A DNA stretch of 64,000 nt, from assembly GCA_911728455.2 (NCBI GenBank), contig OU452223.1, forward strand, positions 6,780,174-6,844,173, given 5' to 3'. Each line of letters opens with the position of its first letter. Positions within the stretch are counted from its first letter, which is position 1. The position numbers and the translations under genes were made by a program. Source of the DNA: Marthasterias glacialis (taxonomy: Eukaryota > Echinodermata > Asteroidea > Forcipulatida > Asteriidae). Positions 10,473 to 23,122 of this stretch are shown here, in pieces. The notes below the pieces were generated by a model, which saw only the letters and a list, made by a program, of their open reading frames with translations, had not been told where the DNA came from and did no database searches.

Positions 10473-11409
10473 CATAATACACGCGCACCACGATGCATCT
10501 TGATTCGCATAATATAGAAGGGAAAGGAAAACGAAAAAGAAAACAAAAATAATTGAATATTACATTTTTCCTTCAGATTATTGGCACAAATTATGGCGTA
10601 AACCAAATTTGCTGCCATCACCTGCTTTAGTTGGAGGAATCGTTTGGTCTGTTTTTCCATTTACCGTACAACAAATCTATGGTTGTACATACCTAACAAC
10701 AGCAGGCAAACTACCACGCGCGGCCATAGAGTGTCCTGTCTTGCATTTTTGTAGTATCTTTGACTTTATATGATAATAGCGAAATGCCGCGCTTTGTGTG
10801 CGGCACCAGCTAGGTGAGCATGATGTTTGCGTTGAATGCTACAGTTCAAGTTAATGAGATGGGTATGGGTCTAATTTGCAGGGGCACTTAGGGGTCATCA
10901 TTTTCTAGAATGGGCCTGGTATTAACGGTAGTAAACAGTACGCAATGTTGTTTTGAATTTTATTTTGAGCGAGGGGCACGCAAAAGAGTGGGCTCGGAGC
11001 CCCTTCTGCCCACCACTCCGCCTCCCTTACAACGCCATGTTACCAAGCATGATTTAGGGTGTTTGATGGCCGGAATAGATCATATAAATTTGTACTTGAA
11101 AATGATGCATGCGAGCCAAAGTGACATGTGGCTATTTCCATAATATTTGAACACAATTGCTTTGACCAAAATTACACCCTTTTCTGAATAAGAAACCCAC
11201 TGGTTTCTTTGCGTGGAAATGAGGGTACTGCAGATGGAATTTGTTAATTTATGAAGTTTGTTTATTTCTTGATGGATGTATTCTTAAAGTTCTATTTCGT
11301 CGCGTTTGGTCATAGTTGACGATTTGGCAAATAATACGATTCGACGAGTAAGTCGACTTTTAAGTTGGTCAACTTTTCACTCATACTTTTCGTAGTTCGT
11401 TTAAAAACA
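10473..11409. other. Gene-free stretch
   Basis: AT-rich, with no gene seen on either strand. The short frames here lack any recognisable motif or exon signal. Confidence 0.35.
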
Positions 11410-12350
11410 AATTCATAAGATTATTGATCAGTGTGTTGATGGATATTGTCTTGTCATGTACCCTTATGTATTTTGGAAAAAAATATACTTTTGTAAAAAT
11501 ATTCTTAACATGTTTTGAACTTGTTCGTCACTATGTTAAAAACATCCACGCGCCCCACGCTGATTTTGTACGCAAAGTAACGTATGCTGATTTGCCGCTT
11601 ATTCGTCACTGCATTATCATCCTGTGTAAAAAAAAAAAGTAAAAGTTTCTGTATGTCTATTTTACCTCTCTGTTTCTTTGTGTTTTATATATGTCTTCAT
11701 TTCTTAACTGTGTATTTGTGGTGGTTTTTTTTAACCTGTGTTTCTTTATTTCTTTGTCTCTTTATTTCTTGATTTGTTGAGTTCTGTTTTTTATGTATTT
11801 GTGTGGGTTTTTTGTTTCTCTTTGATTTCTGTGTTTCTTTTATTTCTGTTTCTTGATTTTGTTTTGTCTTCGTTTCTGTGTTTCTTTATTTCTTGATGTC
11901 ATTGTTACTTTCTTTTTTCAGTTATTCTTTATTTGTAAGTTTCTTTGCCTCTTTGTATTTATTTATTTGTTTATTTCTTGCTTTCTTGTTTTCTATGTTT
12001 CTTAGTTATGGTATTTGATTCGAGTTTCTTTGCTTCTTTATTATTTGTCTTAATTTCTATATTTCAGGATTTCTGTATTTCTTTGTTTGTCTATTTCTTG
12101 TTTATTTCTTTATGTCTTTGTTTCTTTAGTCCTATTGCTTGGAAATAATATATTATTGGTTATACTGAAACCCGCTCAGGACTACATGAGGTTTATATTG
12201 TTCATTTTATCGCATTCACGATCAAATGCATTACGCGCCGCCATACACAAACTTTGCTGGTGCCCTCTCGTGGTTTTATACAATTATTTATATAGGCTAT
12301 GTTTTATCCAGGGTTGCTTTATGTAAATTCGGACCTGGGGGGGGGGGGGG
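11410..12350. repeat. T-rich dispersed repeat
   Basis: The block at 11440-11530 (TTGTCTTGTCATGTACCC, then TATTCTTAAC) recurs at 53350-53440. The end at 12130-12170 (TTGCTTGGAAATAAT, then TGGTTATACTGAAAC) recurs inverted at about 52190-52225. Between them lies a low-complexity run of TTTCTTTATTTCTTG-like units, matched by an A-rich inverse run at 52270-52600. A poly-G tract follows at 12338-12352. The hydrophobic frames in the T-rich run are artefacts of composition. Confidence 0.6.
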
Positions 12351-12692
12351 GGTAAAAGCCGCGCGAGGGTTTGACTTGCCGGTTTTTATTTGGCAACACC
12401 CATTCTGTTCACGGGCTCTTTTGGACTAGCCGGTCCTTCTTTACAATATTGATAGGCGAATAATTTTCGCCCAATCAGAACTGAGCGCCCCGGAGATTTA
12501 TGTGCCGGGCGCCAGATTATGTGGTATAAGATTCACTTTTGTTGCAGCTATTCATTAAACGGGATCATTCAACCCGCCTCAACCCCAGCTCAACACATCC
12601 CCCTTTAAATATTAAACTTTGTACACATAATGCAGCCTTTTTATACCTTGGGTTGCATTTGATGTGACTACTGGCGGATTTTAGGGATCAGG

Positions 12693-12812
12693 TGGATTTC
12701 ACAAAACTAGTCTTAACTTAGGACTAGTCCTTACTATGACAAGTCCTATAAGTTAGGACCAGTTACTCATTCTAACTCGAGATAAGACTAATCCTAGCGC
12801 TTTGTGAAACCC
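12693..12812. mobile_element. Short palindromic MITE
   Basis: About 120 bp with imperfect inverted ends (GGATTTCACAAAACTAG... and ...CTAGCGCTTTGTGAAACCC). The interior is built from copies of CTTAACTTAGGACTAGTCC-type sequence in both orientations. No coding capacity; the small size and structure fit a MITE. Confidence 0.7.
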
Positions 12813-14094
12813 ACACCAGAAGAAGGAAAAGTCTGATTTCAAATCCTAGCTCCACTGTGGAACACGGCCATGACTGGCTCAGCAGCAGGGGCTGGCTCCG
12901 CAGCTACATTCACAGCATGACCATCTTCTGATGTGTTCCAGGCGAACTAAGTCAGTACTTAAAGTCAACAGCTGGCGGTCATTAAGCATATTTACTACTA
13001 TGTGGCAGCCTTTCCTCATTCCCGCTGGACCCGAAGAGTGTAAGGCCCATAGGTGAGCATTAGTCCTGGGCAAGCATTTGCTCACAATACTTTGCCCCGG
13101 CGCTCGACGTCCAATCTAATGATACATCCTTCTCAGTCTAAGCATACCGGCAATTCCCATTAAATTATGTGGTTCCCTTTACCTGCCACATTAATAACTA
13201 AACTTCATCAACGACACAATAATTCAACAAAAGTTATATTTAATATGTTTGATATGTACAATATGTAAAAAATAAAATTATCTTCAGAACTACAACAAAA
13301 TAAGTCACATAGAATTGTTGTGTTCAAGGGGAAACAAAATCAATGTTCGAGTTCAATCAGGAAGTTCAAATTAACAAATATTTGTTAGAGAGTTATAAGG
13401 TTTACAACAAATTTTCGAAAAGAATATTGACACTCATTTTTGGGCGTTACTTAAAGATAGGGTCATACTTTGGTAATGACCCAAAAACAAATTGTTTGTT
13501 TAATCCAAAAGCCTACTTGTTATAAAGATGGGAATGGTAGTAAGCATCCTGCGTTACTATGCTGTTTACAGTGATTTTGTCCGTTTATTAGAAATCAAAA
13601 AGTATGTCGTAATATTTGAATCTCCAAACATCGCCTGCAGACAATTCTTTCTCATTCGTATATACTCACTAGTCTTCTGCATGGATCATAACTATAGGAC
13701 ATTTCCTCAATTGCCAAACATCCAGCCCTCTGGAGGCTCAACTCCACGCACGCGAACCCGTATTTCTTTAAGCATCTTCCCATTCAGTTGCATTTTTCGT
13801 ACCAACGTAATAACAGCGATTTTCGTTTACATATTTTCTAACGAAAATTTGGTCCTCAATAAGTGAGTTGTATAATGTCTGCTACTGCATGTGGCAGAAT
13901 TAACCACTAAACTTAAGCCTGTCAACGGAGCTCTCGTGGGGAGTTTCCATCATGGCGGCTAGTGAACGTATGCATGGATGACCCCTCTTCCTTATGCTTT
14001 AAGGGCCGCTTTGGTTCCAATGGACACAGTTGTGACTTGTGTCTGAAGATCGGTGATCAATCCTCAGATTTGTGGGCTTTTTGTGGTTGAGGCA
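12813..14094. other. Gene-free stretch
   Basis: No supported gene. The frames at 13343-13525 and 13528-13866 show no known motif and lie in AT-rich sequence. Confidence 0.35.
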
Positions 14095-14525
14095 AAAGAG
14101 AACAGACAGAGATTGGCCAATGAGGCTGCCACACAGGCTTTGCACAAATAACTCCATAGTCCATTAGTATCCAACCTGCTGGTTAGAGGAATTTCACCAA
14201 AGTTGGGACAATACAACTTCGAGAAACGTATGCACCAGATGATGCAACGCAAGAATTTGGTCCTTCCCGTGGATCTACTCCTTGTATACATAGTGAATCC
14301 CCACAGCAATGCCTGTTGTGAGAGGGTATTTAGCATAGTCCGAAAAAAATAAGAAAACATTTCGAGGTTCAATGAGCAGAAAAACACTGCAAGCACGACT
14401 CATTGAAAAACTCGCAAATGCAGGAATTAGATGCCACCAAAGGGAGTATTCTACAAAGATTCTACAACAAGCAAAAAAAGCAACATTCCAGTCACTGCAG
14501 CAACACGCAAAGGATCCTGAAGCTC
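14095..14525 (+). pseudogene. hAT transposase C-terminal fragment
   Basis: One frame reads LVRGISPKLGQYNF... and then VNPHSNACCERVFSIVRKK, ending in a stop near 14350. After a frame change the sequence continues FRGSMSRKTLQARLIEKLANA. The motif (L/I)PHSNAxxERVFSxVRK followed by KTxFRxSLxxxTL is the C-terminal dimerisation region of hAT-superfamily transposases. Only this end remains and it carries at least one frameshift, so it is a relic. Confidence 0.75.
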
Positions 14526-15720
14526 CATCCCCTTTAATATCAAGTTCCTCACCTAGGCAACAATAGGATAGGAAGGTAGGCCTATATAAGCTTCAAAACT
14601 AAAACGTGTAAAGCATTTAAAACATTAAAAAGCAACATTCTTTTGTAATGTTTCACACATGTTTTGACTTTTGAGATCATCACTTTCAAGCTTATAAAAC
14701 ACATGAATATTGTGTATTTTTTTATTTTTAAAACAACAATTGATTACTTGATTTCTTCCCATTTTAGTAAATTAACAATACATTTACTTATTCAAAATGT
14801 ATGCAAGGAGTTAGAGGTTGTTAGAGAGGCAAATCTCCTTTGGGTGCGATTTTGCCTAAAACCCAGGAGCTTCCAGGTGGTGCTGCCCCTTGAACCCCCC
14901 CCCCCCCCTATTCGACGATTCATCATCTCACTTTTCAACTGGCAACTTCAAGCAAACTCATAAATTGGACCAGGAGAAAGTCTCGTTCCAAGACTCAGTC
15001 AGTCAGGTTGGGGAGATCTGATTGCGGATACGTTTAGTACGGTGAACAGTGATTTTGAGGATACAGTGTTGGAATTTCAAGTTGAGGGCAAAGATATGAA
15101 CACAGATTCATTCTTTGAGGTTGTTAGAGAGGCAGCCCGATTCTTACCTAAAAAGATTGCACATTTTGAGAAGAGAGAAGATCCCGAGATCACCTCAGCT
15201 CACTTTTGATTATGAGCGTGACAAAGTACAACTTTCATTAGCAGTGGGTCATAAGAAATTAATAGATAATCTTTGGACCGAAAATACGGAGCGTTTGCCG
15301 CTGTATCGAGCATCAGCTTTGGCACGCTCATAATTGTGGAAGGGGACTACAAGAAGTATATGATTCCCTCCAAGCTGGACCCCTTTGCTAGTATATCAAC
15401 TTGGGCATTCCTGGTTTAAGCCGAAGCTCCAAAGTTTACGGATAAGACACTCAATGTGCCGATCGATGTTTCATAAATACTGAAAAAGAGGCGCACATCG
15501 GCATGTCATGTGCAGTGTCCCAATCTTGGCTACTTGAAGCAGCATCAAAGCAAGTTTCTACGCTAGAAGAAATCCTGCAGGAATCTCTTGGGTCAACAGT
15601 GTTTTGAAGGCCTGAAGGACCAGGTGGATATTGGTTGTATTTTACGTACATGAGGTATGGCTCTGGAAGCTACATTAGATATGCTTAAAGGCTGTTAATG
15701 CCAAGGTAGTATGACACTCT
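14526..15720 (+). other. Unidentified broken coding-like stretch
   Basis: Short frames such as 15115-15333 (YERDKVQLSLAVGHKKLIDN) and a segment near 15500 look protein-like but are broken. The phrase GAGGTTGTTAGAGAGGCA occurs at about 14816 and 15118, so part of the stretch is duplicated. The position upstream of a DIRS recombinase on the same strand would suit a DIRS gag remnant, but I cannot prove it. Confidence 0.25.
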
Positions 15721-17496
15721 ATGTTGTTACAGCAAACCCGCTGGGAAGATAATAATTATTTATTTATTTATTTATTTATTTTAAATCTTTAGACATGCTG
15801 TACAATTATTAAAAGTTGAACAGAGGCTGTCAAGGAAATACAAAAGTATAAAAACTGTCATCAAAAGATGTGTACAACCAGAACCCTGTCAACACTATAA
15901 ATGTAATTAAATATACTGTTTACCCTAAAAATAAATAGGCTCAATGTTTTGTTGAAATTGCACAAAAGTAAAAACAGTAACCAACAACAATTACAAACAC
16001 GAGTTAGAAACAAAATACAATTAAAAAACCTAAAGGAAAAAACACATGAAGCAAGAATAAAAAGAACCCCAAACCAAAAAGAAGCCCCCCCAAAAACCTC
16101 CCTCAGCTTCACACGAAATGACTTAAAACCCAACAAAATAAATATATTCCTGATATCCCCACTAAGTCCCGAAAATATCATTAGAAAAACGAACAATTAT
16201 AGGCAAGACTTAGGGGATGGTAATCTCTGTGGAAGTGATGTGTAATTTTAAATTGGTAAACAGTCAGCTAGACGGAACAGATGGACTGCGTAGGGTGTCA
16301 CGATGTGTTTTCATTTATTTGTTTCTATGTGGACTAGAACAAGTTTATTACCCAGGTTTGCAGACACGTACGCACAGTCCTGCAAGGTTGAATGGACATA
16401 GTCTATGGTAAGGTTGAAGGTTGTTTATTTTATTGGTCGTCTGGTTGATTGGTTTGTATTCGCGGGGTCTTTGAACAGGTTTTTGGTCATGTGCTGCGCG
16501 AAATGCATCTTGGGTAGCTGGGTGACGTGGCATGCAGGCGAGCTTTTGTTTTTGCTGGGTGTGGCGAAGTTTTGATTTTCTGCAGAGCACAAGCAGCAGC
16601 CGGTTCTTCTTTTGCAGAGAATACCCAGATAAAACGTGGCATTTACTGAGAGAAGTCTGGAGTAATATAGCGACGATATAATTATATATATTTTCTGCGA
16701 GGTGCAACCATTGTGCCGATATTTTGTTCTCTGCAAGTTTGCTTCCTGTGATATACGGCAAAAACAGATTTCCCGGCTCATTCTTATCCAGGCACCAGAC
16801 ATGATAAATATACTGTAAGTACCTGTAATGTTGTATTAATGCTAGCCTTGACCAAGGCTGTCTTTGCGCTTTTCCTTAGGCTGAGTTATCTAAGCACAGA
16901 GTCCGTAAGGACGATACGAAGTCGCACACCCACACAGTCACGCACGGAGTCCGTTAGGACGATACACACGCGCATGGATAAACTGACAAGGGTATTTATG
17001 AATAATGGATATAGTAAATCCGTTAGTTTTCAGGCAGGCCATTACAGTTGTACCTTTCTGAACACGTGCACACATCGATTGTAAGCAACAGGCTGTGATT
17101 GAAGTCGAAGCGAGGAGTCGTTGGGTCAAACAAGAATCAATGAGAATCCTTTTTAAAGTGAAATTAGCAGAATGAGCTCCGCCTTGTATTTTGGCAAGCG
17201 CAGAAGCATCAAGGCGCGACTACGAATAGTCACAAACACAACTATACTGTACATTATATGAATAGGCATTATACGTGAATGTGTACGGTACGTAACAATG
17301 TACATGTATGTATCCACTCACTGTGAGCGTGGGGTTCCCTGGAGTTTGTGGTAGCGGCTTTTTGTGGGGAAAATTAATAACAATGCAGGAGCCTCTATTC
17401 CCAATAAACACCGTACGGCCGGCACGCCTTGATCATCGCCGTAACTAGGATAACATTTTAGGGGGGGGGGGGGCACAAGGGGGTGCACCTTTTTTT
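15721..17496. other. AT-rich stretch with simple repeats
   Basis: Starts with (TTTA)n at about 15755-15783. No gene is supported. Two imperfect direct repeats around GAGTCCGT(A/T)AGGACGATAC lie at about 16897 and 16944. A poly-G tract begins at 17460 and marks the edge of the next repeat. Confidence 0.35.
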
Positions 17497-18160
17497 CCTA
17501 GGGGGGCACTTTTGGCCAATTAAAACTGTAGTTTCCGTGTGTATTTTTTTTAAACAAGCCCCTTTTCAGTGTTTTCTGACTTTTTGACGTAAAACAAAAT
17601 ACATTATGACTTGTAAATAATTAAACATATTTCTAAAAACATTGAAATTACTACCTAAATGCTCATAAAATGTAACATTTTAATCTAGTTATTTTTAATC
17701 TCAAAAGTCCAGATTTCAAATGGGGGGGGGGGCACGGACATCAGTTGGGGGGGGAGCATGTGCCCCCCCCCTTAGTTACGCCACTGGCCTTGATCAAGGC
17801 TACAATGGGCAGTGTTAGCTATTGGTGCCTAGGGGGGCACTTTTGGCCAATTAAAACTAGTTTCCGTGTGTATTTTTTTTAAACAAGCCCCTATTCAGTG
17901 TTTTCTGACTTTTTGACGTAAAACAAAATACATTATGACTTGTAAATAATTAAACGTATTTCTAAAAACATTGAAATTACTACCTAAATGCTCATAAAAT
18001 GTAACATTTTAATCTACTTATTTTTAATCTCAAAAGTCCAGATTTCAAATGGGGGGGGGGGGGCACGGACATCAGTTGGGGGGGGGGGAGCATGTGCCCC
18101 CCCCCTTAGTTATGCCACTGGTCTTGATCAAGGCTACAATGGGCAGTGTTAGCTATTGGT
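17497..18160. repeat. Recent tandem duplication, two ~331-bp units
   Basis: Units 17497-17827 and 17828-18160 are almost identical along their length, differing mainly in poly-G tract lengths and a few bases. Both start CCTAGGGGGGCACTTTTGGC and end TTGATCAAGGCTACAATGGG plus about 20 bases. Each carries two G tracts and one C tract, which is a likely slippage or recombination hotspot. No coding content. Confidence 0.9.
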
Positions 18161-18189
18161 GCCTTGAACAGAGTTCAGAGCCATGTTCA

Positions 18190-18990
18190 GCCTCTGTATG
18201 TACATTTTTGTTCTTTTCTGCAGTCCCTTCTCGATAAGGGATTAGCGTACCGGACTTTGTGGGTTTTTTTTGATCAGCCATATCCAGATTTCATAACAGT
18301 GTACAAGGAATACCAACTGGTCAATACGGAACCATATGCAGGTTTCCTCTCGGGTTCTAGTTCCTGCATGGGACTTGGACGCGGTTTTACATGGATTGCA
18401 AAGAGCACCATTAAAACCCCTATCAGTAGTTCCATTACAGCACTGCTTTTTTATGACAGTGTTCCTAGTTGCATTGACATCTGCGAAAAGGTGTTCGGAA
18501 CTCCAAGCTCTTGGTCATAATGAACCCTATTTATGATCGAGGGGTGCGACTTTGGTTTGTTCTGGGTTTCCTCCCCAAAACAGTCACTCCTCTCAATTTG
18601 GGTCAGGACTTTTTTCTGCGAGAGATGCAGGATCCAAATTCAAGTCTTTGTGTGAAGAGGGCGTTGTCCATTTGTATTACACGGACAAGTTCCTTGGTAG
18701 TCGGCAACGAACAATGCTTTTTATTTGATGCCTTTGGAGGTAAGACAAAGGGGGGGGGGGGGTTTGAGTGTCTAAGCGCACCATTTCAGGTTGGTTAGTA
18801 AAGTCAGATCAAGAAACCTACCATCTGGCAGGGCTTTCGGCACCAGATGCGATTCTGGCTCATTCTACACCAGTCATGGCTACATCTTGGGCCATGTTTA
18901 ATGGGGCCTCTATAAGTGACATCATGAAAGCGGCAGATTGGAGATGTTCCAAGACTTTCGCTCATCATTACGATTTGGATTTGTGGTAAA
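18190..18990 (+). pseudogene. DIRS tyrosine recombinase pseudogene
   Basis: Three frames together resemble the tyrosine recombinase of DIRS-order retrotransposons. An N-terminal piece reads LLDKGLAYRTL (18228 on). The catalytic core start reads VPAWDLDAVLHGLQRAPLKP, then TVFLVALTSAKRCSELQAL (18366-18510). The C-terminal part reads TISGWLVKSDQ, AHSTPVMATSWAMF and FAHHYDLDLW (18780-18989). The HxxR box reads HSTP, so the catalytic arginine is lost; the terminal tyrosine (HHYD) is kept. Frameshifts and a poly-G insertion at 18750 confirm it is dead. Confidence 0.8.
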
Positions 18991-19089
18991 CGGCTGAAGG
19001 GCAGTTTGGCAGATCCATATTGCAGCAACACCAGGATTAGTAAAACCAGGTAACAAATAATAACACTTGTATTGTGCCGGTATCCATTA

Positions 19090-20690
19090 CAAGTGATTCT
19101 CATGGTGCAAGGAAACACAAACAAAGAGAAAACAGAATGGTACTAAGAGAAAGACATTAACAAATATAGAGCAAACAGTAAAACCATCTACCTGTTGAAA
19201 AGCAGCAGTGAATAAGTGAGTATTGAGAGCCTCTTTGAAATTCTGAACTGAAGACATGTTACGGATCTTAAGTGGCAGATTGTTCCAGTGCAGTGGACCA
19301 GTGTGTGAAAATGCCCTATCTCCCCAAGAGTTGTGAGTTTGAGGAACAATCAGTGAAAGAGGAAAGAAAGAGGTGGATGATCTAAGGCGCCTGGAAGGAT
19401 TGTAATGAGTAATTAATTGACAATTATACTGAGGGGCAGACCCATGTAAAGAATGAAAAACAAACAAAAGTAACTTAAATTCAATGCGATATTAAACAGG
19501 GAGCCAATTAAGAGCCTGCAATAACAGGGGTGATATGGACACTCCTTAGGGACAGAGTGACAAGACTGACTGCAGTGTTTTGCAAGCGTTGCAGACGTGC
19601 AATTTGTGTATGTTGTAAAAGACAGAAGAGAGAATTACAAAATAATCAAAGCAAGAAGAAATGAGAGCATTGAGAGACTGATTTGCATATGTTAGAGACC
19701 TGGTTACACATTGAGTCAAATGTAACACCTAGATTTTGACAGACTGCAGAAGGCTTACTTGTACAATTACCAATTGTGATATGAGAAACTTTGACCTTAG
19801 CAAGGTGAGTCTTAGAACCAAGCAACATCATTGTTCAATCCATTGTCTGACATCATCTAAGCACAGTTCTAATCTATGGATGGCACAATTAGCACTCTCT
19901 TGATTTGGGACAAAAGAAACATAAATTTGTACATCATCAGCATAACAATGGTAATTGATTTGATGGCGATTTAAAACATGTTTCAGTGCACTCAGATAGA
20001 AAATAGTCATTCCACCAACTGAGCCCTGTGGGACTCCGCAGCTCAGAGAGACATGGTCAGATTTAGCCCCATTGATGACTTGTTGGCGTTTGCTTGAGTA
20101 GGATTTAAACCAATCTAACACAACACCTCGAAGACCAAGGGAAGCTAGAATATTCAAGAGTATGTCATGATGAACAGTGTCAAATGCAGAAGTAAGGTCT
20201 AAAGAGACTAGAGCAGTTATCCGTCCAATCTCCATCAGAATGTTACTGGACAGATTAACAAGTTCTTGACACTATGGTTTGCACGGTACACAGATTGCCG
20301 ACTATCAAGAAGATCGTTATCATGGAGGTACTGTGACAGTCTCGAGAATACAACTCGTCAAGGACCTTCGATATAGGGCAGATTTGAGATGGGGCGTTAG
20401 TTTTTAAGCAATTTGGGATTTAATGAAGATTTTTTCAGTGTAGGATGAACATATGCTATCTTTCAGGTCTTCAGGAACATCACCATTTCTCATGCTTTTA
20501 AGTTAACGATCTTCGCGACAATTGGTGCAAATATAGGAATGCAATCTTTCAACAGTTTAGTGGGAATGCGGTCCAAGTCACATGATTTGGTTAGAGTATT
20601 GCGAATGAGAGACTCAATTTCCTCTGTAGGAGGCGGCTCAAATGAATTGAAAACTAATTGTACTTAAAGGTCATTGCGAGACATCAGGAG
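19090..20690 (-). pseudogene. L2/CR1-type LINE reverse transcriptase, 5'-truncated
   Basis: Minus-strand LINE. From the 5' side: a CDLDRIPTKLLKDCIPIFAP block near 20580; decayed KKSSLNP...RPISNLPYI and SRLSQYLHDNDLLDSRQS blocks; then an open segment at 20235-19828 with SLDLTSAFDTVHHDIL, GVPQGSVGG and CYADDVQIY (RT motifs with the YADD active site). The downstream QNLGVTFDS block and the C-terminal GDRAFSHTGPLHWNNLPLKI block (19467-19090) are in other frames. Motif order and spacing are those of L2/CR1 elements. At least three frameshifts or stops. Confidence 0.88.
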
Positions 20691-21682
20691 AGAGGCTTGT
20701 GCGTATTAAGTAAATCTTGTTTATGAAGAACTGACCAAAGAGCTGTGCAAGAGACATACTGCAGGTGCGGGAAGGAAGTGGGGATGTTCGCTTACAATTT
20801 AGAAGTTGATTGGCCACATGAAATAGACGCTTTGTATCATTTCCACAAGTATCAACAACTTCATTGTAATAAGCACACTTATAGTACAGTAAAGGTTTTT
20901 TTGTTATTATTTTCTTTTGTTTCAGTTACTTTGGAGGGTGTGTCGGTTAGGAAGAGGAGTCAATATAGAGTCACTACCTCCCTCCTCCTTGCACACTGTT
21001 TTGGGAATCTGTCCTAATAGTAATGATCGAGGCAGAAGTATGAATGAAAAAGAATGTAAAATTTCGAAGAAATTATGATTCTTGAAATGAGTATACTCAC
21101 TTCTGCCTCGCACCCTCCCTCCTTCCCGATTACTCTATATTGAGTCAGTTCTACTTCTAGGTATTTCAGATGCTAAAAGAAGCACTGGTTTGAATGCATG
21201 GAGTCGAGGCTCTAGAGGGCCGGATGATTGGCACGATGTTAACACTAGTTTGACATTTTTAAAGCAATTGAGTAGCGGTTCGAGAAAATGTCCTAATAGT
21301 AATGATCGAGGCAGAAGTAAGTATACTTATTTCAAGAATCTCAATTTCTTAAACATTTTAAACTTTTGGAAATTTCACTGGTGTTCGTTTGAGTGCTGCT
21401 TTTAATATGGCCAGAAATGCCGTTGGTGCCCGCTGTCACCTCGCTAAATGTGGATGACCTTGATGTTCTTGATGAAAGTAACATGACAGTTTTTTGCTAT
21501 TTTCCCAATTAGTAGGCACTGTATTCAACTAAAATTTTCACAAGTGATTTTCACTGCATCTTTCTGGATAATTTTGCCTACAAATCGGTGTAACGTTCAC
21601 AAAGCCAAGAGAGCAAAGATTCTCTTTATTGCATCGTGCGTTTTGTTTTCTTAAAGAAAATGTCAAATTCACACCATGAATT
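20691..21682. other. Stretch with inverted repeats, no gene
   Basis: Contains an inverted repeat of about 44 bp: 21065-21108 (ends ACTTCTGCCTCG) against 21307-21350 (starts CGAGGCAGAAGT). The phrase CCTAATAGTAATGATCGAGG also occurs twice (21015, 21292). It is probably a rearranged small transposon; no coding feature is supported. Confidence 0.45.
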
Positions 21683-21873
21683 GAAAACATCAGCTGTTAC
21701 CTTTGTCATAGGATTGGTACTTAGCCCGGAACCATGGCTGAATTCCCGGTTCACTATGACTTACCTCTATTGAGCTGAAATACAATGAATAAACAACTGG
21801 TGGAAGTCTCTCGATGTCTCGTAGTCCTCTTCTTGGAACAAAAGGACAAAGGTCTAGAATCAGGGATTACACA
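21683..21873 (-). repeat. Inverted partner of the 24.95-kb repeat
   Basis: In reverse orientation this matches 24945-25118 imperfectly. Shared blocks include TTTGTCCTTTTG, CTTCCACCA-TTGTTTATTC, ATTGTATTT, GAGGTAAGT and AGCCATGGTTCC. Because the other copy lies just upstream of an L2 reading frame, both may be L2 5' untranslated sequence. Confidence 0.6.
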
Positions 21874-22388
21874 AAGACCACCTCTAAATATCTAGAAAAC
21901 AACAAAATATTCAAGACCATGTTTTGTTTTTGTGTGGGTAAAATGAAGCATTAGACAATGTGTGTGTGGTTTGTGCTCGCTCAGCAGTAGAATGTCCGGG
22001 AAACCTTTGTTCTTACACAATGGGATTTTTAAACCGCTTCCGTTTCCAGGCAGGGGAAAGTATAAACGTCATCCAGTGTCTACTGGTTGATGATTTTATA
22101 CAAATAAAAGTAGGTGCAACTAGGGGAAAGAAACAAAACTGTGGAAAGGAGAAAGTAAAAGCCAAACAAATGATGATAAAAATCATAAGGGTCAGGGACA
22201 ACAAATAGTAATAATAGTTTAACTTAAGTTTTCATGGCAATTTTGTTTTCAAGAAAATTACTTTAAAAAGATGATCCCATGAACAAGCCTCCCAGTCCAA
22301 AAGAAAGTTGGAGAATCATCATAGCTTTTGCCCTCTACACCACTGCTTGCAAGTGGACAAATCTACATGTGTTAATGTCTACCTTAGT
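21874..22388. other. 3' flank of the ankyrin gene
   Basis: Minus-strand sequence directly downstream of the ankyrin gene's stop codon; the 3' untranslated region should lie here. I did not find an unambiguous poly(A) signal. The small frames at 21960-22208 are not supported. Confidence 0.3.
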
Positions 22389-22515
22389 TTATTTACAGTT
22401 AGTCTTTCTCAGTTTTTTGAAACGCTCCTCCAATTTGTCAAAGTCAATGCTGGCTCCTCCAACATTACTTCGTGAAGATGTTGGTATCTCATCCACCGTT
22501 GATAATGATGGTGAT
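22389..22515 (-). CDS. Last exon: MIM1-like C-terminus
   Basis: The acceptor ...TTAATTCCTAG lies at 22516-22517 on the minus strand and the stop TAA at 22389-22391. The exon adds one base to complete an Arg codon and then encodes 41 residues: a Ser/Pro-rich run (SPSLSTVDEIPTSSRS) and the tail IDFDKLEERFKKLRKTNCK. The pattern D-x-L-x-x-R-F-x-x-L-(K/R) is the MIT-interacting motif type 1 known from CHMP1-3 and IST1 C-termini, and its placement at the very end of the protein is the same. Acidic residues just before the helix also fit. I infer binding to an MIT domain such as that of VPS4 or spastin. Confidence 0.8.
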
Positions 22516-23122
22516 CTAGGAATTAAAAACATTTTTGTTTGAAGAAAATTAAAAAGGCAATCTGTATTCATTTCAAATATTGTAAGGTTTGAAACAAAGT
22601 AAGTGCGTTACTTGATCTGGCATTTTCATTTTCAAGTTAAATTACTCTCAATAATAAATTGGGAAATTTGATTTAAAAATATTCATTTGGTGTATTCAAT
22701 CAAGCCAATGAAAAAACATTATGTGCATCATTTGCAAGTTGGTATGCTGTGGCATCTAGAGACATTTTCATGTGGGTGGGGGAAAGGGATTGGGGAAGTT
22801 GGGTGAGTACAAAATTGTTGGGTCTTTTAATACATCTAACCAAATTCGCCTTTCTTTCAATCTCATTTGGGGGTCAAAGGGCGGGGTGGGCTTCATTCTG
22901 AGTGCTCAGGCTCCCATCTGCCTTGCCCCTTTGTTATGCTACTGTTGGTATGGCTGACCACCATCCACATTCTCAACAATAACTATCTTCTTTATAAAGA
23001 ATGAAGTGCATTTTGCGTAGATTTGGTTTAAAGGCATATTATGCAGTCTGCTTTTTTCCATAAGAATTAAATTCCTAAGGTAACATTTACGTGATCAATT
23101 TTGGGGTGAACAAAGAAAAATT
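22516..23122. other. Intron sequence without features
   Basis: AT-rich intron of the ankyrin gene. Nothing recognisable was seen. Confidence 0.4.

Noticed and set aside
11584-12148. Hydrophobic frames resembling membrane proteins
   Set aside because: They result from T-rich TTTCTTT-type low-complexity sequence.
16893-16972. Two GAGTCCGT(A/T)AGGACGATAC segments that look like hammerhead ribozyme stem II
   Set aside because: The catalytic CUGANGA box is absent on the 5' side and GAAA reads GATA, so no hammerhead core can form.
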